Positions 31,584 to 36,906 of a DNA stretch of 36,906 nucleotides are shown here, in pieces. The position numbers were made by a program, and so were the translations under genes. Within the stretch, counting starts at the first letter, position 1. Each line of letters starts with the position of its first letter. The DNA is taken from positions 1-36,906 of the IMG/VR virus record IMGVR_UViG_3300000575_000005. One strand, written 5' to 3'. The stretch is from a virus. The notes below the pieces were generated by a model that was not told the origin of the DNA, did no database searches, and saw only the letters and a program-made list of their open reading frames with translations.

Positions 31584-32440
31584 TTCCAGATCTCACAAGG
31601 TATAGGCCTTCCTTTTGTCAACTTGAACTTTTGACGAAGATCGTTTTCTACAGTTTGAGGAAAGTCATGTAATCCGTGACTTTTTTTAGAGTTTCTATAG
31701 CAATTTCGTATATATGAAACCCAGTTTTCTTGTAATTTTTTTATTGAAGCTATGGTTTTACTGGAAAATTCATAGTCTAGCACAGCCTGCAAATATTCTA
31801 GATGTTCTAAAGGTGTTGGATGCCCGTCAGAATAATTTTTATGTACAGTTGACCAATCTTTTTGCCATTTGGAGTCAATATTTCCCTGCCATAATACATC
31901 ATAAAAGCTAGGAGCAATTTTAGATAAGTTTTTATTGTATAAGTTGCTAATTTTGTATACTAGATTCTGTTGTTCAGACGATGTCTCTTCCCACTGATTA
32001 ATTTGATTTACAATATTACACATTGACAAAAAATTAAAATTAGTGCAATCTAAATAATTAGCCGTTAAGTCAATCAATGCGAAGTCTCTTAATGCAAAAT
32101 GTATGTCGTTTGCCCATCTTTTAACGAATTTTGCATCGTACTCGTTTTGTGAGTAAATATTTCCCGGAGTTACCCAACCTTGTTTTTCTGTATATCTATC
32201 TTCTCTTGATATGTTTGTCCAGCATACAACAACTAAATCGTTTTTATCAAAACTAAAATAATTATTTGCCTGTGTAATTTGATTGCTAATGAAATAATTC
32301 CCAGCCCCGCTCCTTCCAAAGTTATAAAATTCACAATTTAGCTCATATGCTAAAATGTTTGCCCAAGTTGCCCATTTATAATCTGTGAAAGAACAGCCGA
32401 ACGTAAACAATCTTCTAGGTCTGTTAATAGCTAGTTTCAT
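31580..32440 (-). CDS. SGNH/GDSL hydrolase-like protein
   Basis: 286 residues on the minus strand. Near the N-terminus LFTFGCSFTDY has the block I serine (S17); GRSGAGN (residues 42-48) fits the oxyanion glycine block, NDLVVVCWTNISREDRY (about 67-83) resembles the block III asparagine region, and YSDGHPTPLEHL (203-214) gives the block V aspartate and histidine (D205, H207). The fold therefore looks like an SGNH esterase or acetyltransferase/deacetylase of sugars. No signal peptide is present, so it acts in the cytoplasm or on the particle. It is the second gene of the minus-strand pair, overlapping the upstream GT10-like gene by 4 bases (32437-32440). Confidence 0.65.
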   Translation of the reverse strand: MKLAINRPRRLFTFGCSFTDYKWATWANILAYELNCEFYNFGRSGAGNYFISNQITQANNYFSFDKNDLVVVCWTNISREDRYTEKQGWVTPGNIYSQNEYDAKFVKRWANDIHFALRDFALIDLTANYLDCTNFNFLSMCNIVNQINQWEETSSEQQNLVYKISNLYNKNLSKIAPSFYDVLWQGNIDSKWQKDWSTVHKNYSDGHPTPLEHLEYLQAVLDYEFSSKTIASIKKLQENWVSYIRNCYRNSKKSHGLHDFPQTVENDLRQKFKLTKGRPIPCEIWN

Positions 32441-33594
32441 AGAGATTTGATCAGTCTCCTAAAATTCTTCTTTTCAAAATTGGGGTCCATAAGGCATTCA
32501 AAGTTATGTTTAAGAATACCTTCTTGTGAAAATTTCCATTCTATTTGCTGCTTTCTTGACATTTTATCTAATTTATTTATTGCATGTTTTATAGTATCTA
32601 GCATTGCCTGATATCTTTTTTTAGTGTCTTTTATACTGTCAAAACTGTAATCAAACATGGTATGATATAGTTTAAAGCCAAAATCTTCTAATCGTGAATT
32701 ACAATTAGGTTGACCAAAAATTAAAAAAGGTTGCATGTGAGCCACAGATCTAAATGTTTTTTCTGAATAAAATAAACTTGTGCCATTCCAGTCGTTAACA
32801 TGAGTCTCATTTACTATTTGAAAGAGGGTAGATGTATGTAAATGGCTGTTAAGAGAAAGTGCGTGATTTGTTTCGAAATCTTTTGTATCGATCGTGAGGG
32901 GAAGAGATGCCCGCCATTTGTTAAAACTGTCAGGATTTAGCTGATATTTCTTTAGAATCAGTTCTGATTCTTTGGTAGACACTGAATTTTGACTAATATT
33001 GAATTTGCAAGCAGCATTAGATTGGTATAGCATGTAGTTAGCTAATATTCTATGATCTCTGTTTACTCTGCTTAAACTTAATCCGTATTTGTTTACAAAT
33101 TTTGATACTGTCTGTTTTTGAAAGTAATCTAATGCACTGTCGCTGTTAAAATAAAACCCAAAATAGTCTTCCACTAAATCCGCAATCATTTTTTTAAAAC
33201 TTAAAAATGTAAAGACTTTTATGCTGTTGGTTATTCTCTTCTTTTTGTTGTACTGGTCAATATTTTGTCTATCCGACATATTAGCGGATACAAATATTAT
33301 TTTTTGAGGATTTATGCTATTGACTTTACACGAATAATACAGATTGTCAAAAAAGAATGTCTTATACGGAGAAAAACCTTCTGTGCTTGCATCAAAAACG
33401 AAATAGGTCCTAGGATTATTTCTTAAGGTATCTAAATTTTCAACAAATTTTAATAAATCTATCTTCCCCTGCCAATTAGGATATTTTATTATACTATGTA
33501 TAAACCGTATATTTTTCTCGTGTGCAAAATTATTGAATAATACACTGAAGGTAGAGCTATCGCAATGTGATATATACGGATTATTCTTTATCAT
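32437..33594 (-). CDS. GT10/GT-B-like glycosyltransferase candidate (paralogue 1)
   Basis: 385 residues. Two places suggest a GT-B enzyme related to fucosyltransferases: SRVNRDHRILANYMLY (about 175-190), an arginine motif before the nucleotide-sugar site, and LFQIVNETHVNDWNG followed by YSEKTFRSVAHMQPFLIFG (about 257-294), which resembles the E-K-x-x-x-A-x-x-x-x-P-I/L motif that contacts the sugar nucleotide in GT10. A following DFGFKLYHTMFDYSFDSI fits the last helix region. The same order occurs in the gene at 33877-35058. The N-terminal 170 residues have no recognisable motif. It is the first gene of its pair and has an exact late-promoter octamer 25 bases upstream on the minus strand. Confidence 0.45.
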   Translation of the reverse strand: MIKNNPYISHCDSSTFSVLFNNFAHEKNIRFIHSIIKYPNWQGKIDLLKFVENLDTLRNNPRTYFVFDASTEGFSPYKTFFFDNLYYSCKVNSINPQKIIFVSANMSDRQNIDQYNKKKRITNSIKVFTFLSFKKMIADLVEDYFGFYFNSDSALDYFQKQTVSKFVNKYGLSLSRVNRDHRILANYMLYQSNAACKFNISQNSVSTKESELILKKYQLNPDSFNKWRASLPLTIDTKDFETNHALSLNSHLHTSTLFQIVNETHVNDWNGTSLFYSEKTFRSVAHMQPFLIFGQPNCNSRLEDFGFKLYHTMFDYSFDSIKDTKKRYQAMLDTIKHAINKLDKMSRKQQIEWKFSQEGILKHNFECLMDPNFEKKNFRRLIKSL

Positions 33595-33619
33595 CGGATA
33601 TTACAAAAATCTATATATA

Positions 33620-33627
33620 TATTTATA
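33620..33627 (-). promoter_or_regulatory. Exact late-promoter octamer on the minus strand
   Basis: The plus-strand bases TATTTATA read TATAAATA on the minus strand, a full match to the T4 late consensus, 25 bases upstream of the start at 33594. The region is very AT-rich, so chance occurrence is possible. Confidence 0.5.
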
Positions 33628-33631
33628 TAAT
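33626..33631 (+). promoter_or_regulatory. Candidate -10 box on the plus strand
   Basis: TATAAT (perfect -10) points toward the small plus-strand gene at 33649. A weak -35-like TTACAA lies at 33601-33606 with a 19-base spacer. The predicted start (near 33638) would give a transcript with almost no leader before the AGGA site. Confidence 0.3.
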
Positions 33632-33648
33632 AAACCTCAGGAACATGA

Positions 33649-33880
33649 ATGAAAAAGCTAGATATTTGGGCACACACTGCTAGTACAAGAAATAAAAAAG
33701 CCAGAAAATAAAAATTATAAAAAAATCTATAAAGAATTAGAGCATATTTGTAAGCACAACAAACAACTTGCAATTAAGCACATTAAAAACCAAGAAGGCG
33801 TTCCTGAATCGGCAAAAGAATACAACTATTATAGAATAATAATTAATGAAGCAACACAAAAGCTGTGTCTTATAGACTAA
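33649..33880 (+). pseudogene. Small frame-split gene (about 76 codons across a +1 frameshift)
   Basis: AGGA (33639-33642) sits 6 bases before an ATG at 33649, which reads MKKLDIWAHTASTRNKKARK and stops at 33709. The +1 frame, open from 33662 to 33880, has a protein-like continuation: LLVQEIKKPENKNYKKIYKE then LEHICKHNKQLAIKHIKNQE, GVPESAKEYNYYRIIINEAT and QKLCLID. No ATG serves this second frame. The two parts join by a +1 shift between 33662 and 33711, for example at the A6 run 33694-33699. The final stop overlaps the convergent gene by 4 bases (CTAA), as happens at 31580-31583, which supports a real gene. It may be a broken gene, a sequencing error in the A-run, or programmed frameshifting. 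Function unknown. Confidence 0.5.
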
Positions 33881-35058
33881 TCGGTGTCATTAATAATAAT
33901 ATCTTTTTCTTTCAGGGATTTTAAAATCGATCTGTTGTGATCTAGTATATCTAGCATATCTCTGTATATATCATTAAGCTCGTCTAGCTTTTTCGAATTA
34001 ATGCAATCTATAATTCTAAAAATCTCCACCATTCTATCTGTATGATTTTCAATTTGGTCATAATCTTCTGGCCAGTATTTGTCAAAAGTTTTAAAACCAA
34101 ATTTTTTCAAATATTCCAAAGTTTTAGGTGGGGCTACTAGAATAAAAGGTTTTCTATAGTTAATAGCATCTATTGTTTTTTCTGAAAAATTACCGGTTGG
34201 TTGAGCAAACCTGGTTTCGTTTATTATACATACAAAGCATTCGTCAAAAGTTTTTTTGTAAGTAATGTTTGGTTGAGAAAAATTGCCTTGTGGTATATAA
34301 AAGCAGCTATTTTCTTCAACTTTAATTTTTTTTGCAGAAAAATCCAATTCAAAGATATTTTTATTTAAAATCCGGTTATTTTTTTTTAAGTAGGTAAGGT
34401 CTATTTTATGACCAATCCAGCTTTTTTCGAGGTCCCAGTTCATGTCAGATTCGAACCACCAGCTATAATTTCCTGGTTTATCTGCAAGATAGCACATTAT
34501 CATGTGTCTATGTATTGCATATCTTCCGTTTCCGCACCAGAATTTTTTGGTTATTACAGGTATATCTTTAGGATCATTAGGCATCCAGGAAAACGCAGCT
34601 TGTCGTAAAAAAATATCTCTGCATTGCATGTTAATAAACGGATACTTTGCAGCCATAAACTTTGGTAATCGATAATCACAATGATTAAGAGTAACAGTTC
34701 CTATTTTTTTTCCTAAATAATTTATACTATCTAGTTCTGATACATGCAAATCGTCATCATGATTACAATCCGAATGAAATTCAGAATAAAATGATAAATT
34801 ATAATCTTTACCTTTAAAATAATACGATACTGGTTCATATAAAAAAACTTGCAACTGACGTTTTGATAATTTTTTCAAAATCTTAAAATCTTTTTCCAAA
34901 AAATCAAAATCAATTGACCCAGTTCCTGTGTATACAAAATACGGAGTTTTTATTTTCTTAAGGAAAGTTTGTTCTGTTAAATGCTTTATTCCATGAGTTT
35001 TTCTATAATGCAGAATTTTAGATGGTAGGTTTTTATAAAATATATCTTGCCGAAACAT
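33877..35058 (-). CDS. GT10/GT-B-like glycosyltransferase candidate (paralogue 2)
   Basis: 393 residues. It repeats the layout of the 32437-33594 gene: an arginine motif in KFWCGNGRYAIHRHMIMCYL (about 173-191), then FVCIINETRFAQPTGNFSEK with TIDAINYRKPFILVAPP (about 275-311), and KKFGFKTFDKYWPEDYDQIE (318-337). In GT10 fucosyltransferases the EK and the following helix contact the sugar nucleotide; the match here is by pattern only. A second arginine/aromatic region, SWWFESDMNWDLEKSWIGH, has no counterpart that I can see in paralogue 1. It ends the incoming minus-strand operon, starting 3 bases after the oxygenase-like gene ends; GGAA lies upstream of its ATG. Confidence 0.45.
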   Translation of the reverse strand: MFRQDIFYKNLPSKILHYRKTHGIKHLTEQTFLKKIKTPYFVYTGTGSIDFDFLEKDFKILKKLSKRQLQVFLYEPVSYYFKGKDYNLSFYSEFHSDCNHDDDLHVSELDSINYLGKKIGTVTLNHCDYRLPKFMAAKYPFINMQCRDIFLRQAAFSWMPNDPKDIPVITKKFWCGNGRYAIHRHMIMCYLADKPGNYSWWFESDMNWDLEKSWIGHKIDLTYLKKNNRILNKNIFELDFSAKKIKVEENSCFYIPQGNFSQPNITYKKTFDECFVCIINETRFAQPTGNFSEKTIDAINYRKPFILVAPPKTLEYLKKFGFKTFDKYWPEDYDQIENHTDRMVEIFRIIDCINSKKLDELNDIYRDMLDILDHNRSILKSLKEKDIIINDTD

Positions 35059-35061
35059 TTA

Positions 35062-35553
35062 TTAAGTTCCAGTTATTTGTAAAGTATACCTAGGTTCTGT
35101 ACCTATGTTAGCAGCGAAATGAGGTTCGTCACAATTCCATATTATATACTTACCGGCTTCGTAGTTAACAATTGCTTCTCCGCCTATGTCAAAATAATGT
35201 CCAATTTTCCAATCTTCTAAAAACACAACGGCTCGACGCACACTTTCTCGATCAACATTAAATATTTCGCAGTATTTTTTAAAATGATCTACATGCGTTG
35301 GCATTATATCTCCGGTTGTCATTTTGTAAAAAACAAATCCAGGATTAGATAAGTCTAACATATTGGCAATGTTGTGGACCCATTCGGGCATAGGGTTTTC
35401 CCCACCATACATAACACCAGTAAAACTGTCGTGCATATATCCCATTTCTCTCCAGGCTTCTAACTCTTTATCAGTTACTGGCTGCTTCGTATACGGAAAA
35501 TTTTTAAATTCGTTGTTCCAGGTAGGCGTAATCTGTCTTTTAATTATGGTCAT
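35062..35553 (-). CDS. 2-oxoglutarate/Fe(II) oxygenase-like (Asp/Asn beta-hydroxylase type) protein
   Basis: 163 residues. TTGDIMPTHVDHFKKY contains H87-x-D89, and after RRAVVFLEDWKIGHYFDIGG comes EAGKYIIWNCDEPHFAANIG with H145 and then EPRYTLQI with R155. This is the HxD...H...R order of the double-stranded beta-helix Fe(II)/2-oxoglutarate oxygenases, closest in style to short aspartyl/asparaginyl hydroxylase-like phage proteins. Iron ligands would be H87, D89 and H145, with R155 for 2-oxoglutarate. Its substrate (protein side chain, sugar or small molecule) is unknown. It overlaps the amidinotransferase start-side neighbour by 4 bases, so both are expressed together. Confidence 0.72.
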   Translation of the reverse strand: MTIIKRQITPTWNNEFKNFPYTKQPVTDKELEAWREMGYMHDSFTGVMYGGENPMPEWVHNIANMLDLSNPGFVFYKMTTGDIMPTHVDHFKKYCEIFNVDRESVRRAVVFLEDWKIGHYFDIGGEAIVNYEAGKYIIWNCDEPHFAANIGTEPRYTLQITGT

Positions 35554-36518
35554 TTTATTTCTCTCTCTACGTCAAGGGTTACACAATGAAATCCACCACC
35601 TAGTGTTCTTTGATGTCTCATTGGCAACATGGCACATTCTATTTTTTGCTTTTCTAAAAGTTTTCGTAAATTGTGTTGATGTTCTTCTAGAACTACTAGA
35701 TTTTCGTTTATGGAAAACAGATTCATATTTATCCACTTACTTGCATTGCAGTAACCGTCAACATATCCAACATCATAAGGTTCGGGTGCCCATATTGCAT
35801 CCCAGTTGCAAAATGGTTTTGGTAAAATTTCTTTGGATTTTATTCTGTCTGGATTTAACAACATCAAACCTTCGCGGAGGAATGCTATAGTAGAGTCTAT
35901 ATGCATGTAAGAATATATATTTTCCAGTAGATGTACTTTTGCATCTTTGCCTAGTAGTTTTTGAATATAAGCTGCACCTTTTTTGTTTCCGCTGTTACTG
36001 ACTAGATATAAAATATCGTCGTTTGCTTTTATAAGATTAGCAGCATCAAAAGCAGGTGCAATTTCACTAAGTGCAAGTTTGTTGGGATTTCCTACACAAT
36101 CTAAATTGAATAATTTTTCGTCTTTGCAAGGATCAATTTTTACTACATTATTGAGATGATGCGAAAACGCTGTATATTCGTCGTGACGTGCAAAAACCGG
36201 CATCGGAGAAACGTATGCAGTATTTTGATACACAAACGCAGAATCTCGAGGACAATAATTATAGTAAGCAGGATTGTTGTCAACAGGGCGAAGTACTTTT
36301 ATTCCTTCTCCTTCTAGGAATTTACAAAAAACATCAAGATCTTCATTTGCTTCGTTGATTACTTGTACCGGATAACTACCGCTGGGGATTTCTTCTTCAT
36401 TGATAACATCAGCATAGTTAACACATCGAAGAGAAATGTCTCTCTGAGGAATTTTAGCATTGTCAGCAATTCCTACTATCACACTTTTTAAATTACTCCA
36501 CTCATTTGTTATGTGCAT
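35550..36518 (-). CDS. Amidinotransferase (glycine/inosamine amidinotransferase type)
   Basis: 322 residues. Family marks of the pentein fold are in the expected order: YCPRDSAFVYQ (R91, D92), IAPAFDAANLIK (D158), YMHIDSTIAFLREGLMLLNP (H206, D208) and RTLGGGFHCVTLDVER with the nucleophilic cysteine C312. This is the Cys-His-Asp set of arginine:glycine and scyllo-inosamine amidinotransferases, which move the amidino group of arginine to an amine. HID rather than an arginine deiminase pattern and the LGGGFHC end favour transferase over deiminase. Length is close to that of bacterial members. It overlaps the oxygenase-like gene by 4 bases and the upstream SGNH gene by 17 bases. Acceptor unknown; an amino sugar or amino acid is plausible. 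Confidence 0.85.
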   Translation of the reverse strand: MHITNEWSNLKSVIVGIADNAKIPQRDISLRCVNYADVINEEEIPSGSYPVQVINEANEDLDVFCKFLEGEGIKVLRPVDNNPAYYNYCPRDSAFVYQNTAYVSPMPVFARHDEYTAFSHHLNNVVKIDPCKDEKLFNLDCVGNPNKLALSEIAPAFDAANLIKANDDILYLVSNSGNKKGAAYIQKLLGKDAKVHLLENIYSYMHIDSTIAFLREGLMLLNPDRIKSKEILPKPFCNWDAIWAPEPYDVGYVDGYCNASKWINMNLFSINENLVVLEEHQHNLRKLLEKQKIECAMLPMRHQRTLGGGFHCVTLDVEREIK

Positions 36519-36906
36519 ATTTTTTTCTATATTTTTCTAATAATAATTCTGCTATTTTTTGATGTCCCAATTCGTTAGGATGAGTGTCGTTTTCGATAAA
36601 GTGCTTTCCTATGAATGGTTTTGGAGGACCGTTAATGTCAAGTCGATAATTGCCTCGCCATTCACTTTCTCCTAAAAGTTTTGTAAGTGATTTTCGTGGA
36701 TTTAAAAAAATATTTTTTGGAATAAGATATTGAAGTTCTGGCATCAAAACAAGGTCGCCGTAATTATGAGCCATAATTACAGGTATTTTGTTATAATGAC
36801 AAATACTATAAATTGTCAAAATAAACAGAGAATGGTGATAGATGAACCAATAGTCTGTTTTGCCTTTTATAAATTGTTTATATTCTTTTGTTTTATAGTC
36901 AAACAT
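36502..36906 (-). CDS. SGNH/GDSL hydrolase-like protein, C-terminal part (partial at window end)
   Basis: 134 residues of a minus-strand frame that reaches the window edge; the methionine at 36906 is probably internal, because no block I serine is present in this piece. The C-terminus FIENDTHPNELGHQKIAELL gives the block V aspartate and histidine (D107, H109 here) and the following helix typical of GDSL hydrolases. IPVIMAHNYGD before it fits the preceding strand. It carries the same D-x-H-P spacing as the other SGNH-like protein at 31580-32440, but no closer relation is claimed. It is the upstream gene of an operon continuing with the amidinotransferase, oxygenase and GT10-like genes. Confidence 0.6.
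   Translation of the reverse strand: MFDYKTKEYKQFIKGKTDYWFIYHHSLFILTIYSICHYNKIPVIMAHNYGDLVLMPELQYLIPKNIFLNPRKSLTKLLGESEWRGNYRLDINGPPKPFIGKHFIENDTHPNELGHQKIAELLLEKYRKKYAHNK

Larger units (their letters stand above)
33595..33648. promoter_or_regulatory. Divergent AT-rich control region between the minus-strand pair and the small plus-strand gene
   Basis: The 54 bases between the start at 33594 (minus) and the ATG at 33649 (plus) are almost all A/T in the middle (33611-33634). They hold the minus-strand TATAAATA and an overlapping plus-strand TATAAT, and the AGGA of the small gene. Nothing else is seen here. Confidence 0.4.

Noticed and set aside
33591-33773. Minus-strand hydrophobic open frame of 60 codons in the gap
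   Set aside because: Phe/Tyr/Leu-rich only because the strand is AT-rich; it overlaps the start of the 32437-33594 gene and lies opposite the more convincing small plus-strand gene.
33854-33868. Hairpin ACACA-AAAGC-TGTGT as terminator of the small plus-strand gene
   Set aside because: Stem of only five base pairs and no T-tract after it on either strand.
35363-35890. Plus-strand open frame of 175 codons opposite the oxygenase and amidinotransferase genes
   Set aside because: Antisense to two genes with catalytic motifs; hydrophobic composition arises from the reverse complement.
1-36906. tRNA genes, CRISPR arrays, insertion sequences, integrase or attachment sites
   Set aside because: Intergenic spaces are too short and none shows cloverleaf, regular direct repeats or terminal inverted repeats by eye; no transposase or integrase-like protein was found.

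Overview
The window reads as part of the late region of a T4-like myovirus (contractile-tailed phage), most likely marine. The evidence is the gene order gp5 C-terminus, gp25, gp6, then very long tail and fibre genes; AT-rich composition; T4-type late promoters (TATAAATA-like octamers) just upstream of several structural genes; and close sequence resemblance, from memory, to cyanophage and other oceanic T4-like virion proteins. No photosynthesis genes, tRNAs or integrase are present, so the host cannot be named.

Left part (1-26644, all + strand): the baseplate and tail-fibre block. It holds the end of the gp5 hub/needle protein, gp25, a long gp6 wedge protein, then one uninterrupted 4,979-codon reading frame (4578-19517) that fills 40 percent of the window. 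A conserved virion protein of 204 residues follows. Next come three fibre genes in tandem that share one N-terminal domain but have different C-terminal ends (one with a phage tail collar domain), and another conserved virion protein. Late-promoter octamers precede gp6, the 204-residue protein, the third fibre and the last structural gene; two of them overlap the preceding stop codon.

Middle part (26653-31583, + strand): a compact regulatory element in which a near-consensus sigma70 promoter, an intrinsic terminator hairpin and a ribosome binding site share about 50 bases. It starts a tightly overlapping six-gene operon: a small conserved hypothetical, two paralogous GT-A-like glycosyltransferases with DSD motifs, a hypothetical, a third glycosyltransferase-like protein with a DGD motif, and a radical SAM protein with an N-terminal twitch-like cysteine set.

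Right part (31580-36906, mostly - strand): two - strand gene groups. One encodes an SGNH-hydrolase-like protein and a GT10/GT-B-like protein, behind an exact TATAAATA. The other, entering from beyond the window, encodes a second SGNH-like protein (partial), an amidinotransferase, a 2-oxoglutarate/Fe(II)-oxygenase-like protein and a second GT10/GT-B-like protein. Between the two groups lies a small + strand gene that appears split by a +1 frameshift. This is the only stretch near 300 bases without an intact gene.

Taken together, the fibre genes are followed by about ten genes whose likely chemistries (glycosyl transfer, radical SAM, amidino transfer, oxygenation, ester hydrolysis) suit making or decorating a glycan or peptide, on the virion fibres or on the host surface. 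The families are inferred from motifs seen by eye; the shared pathway is a hypothesis.
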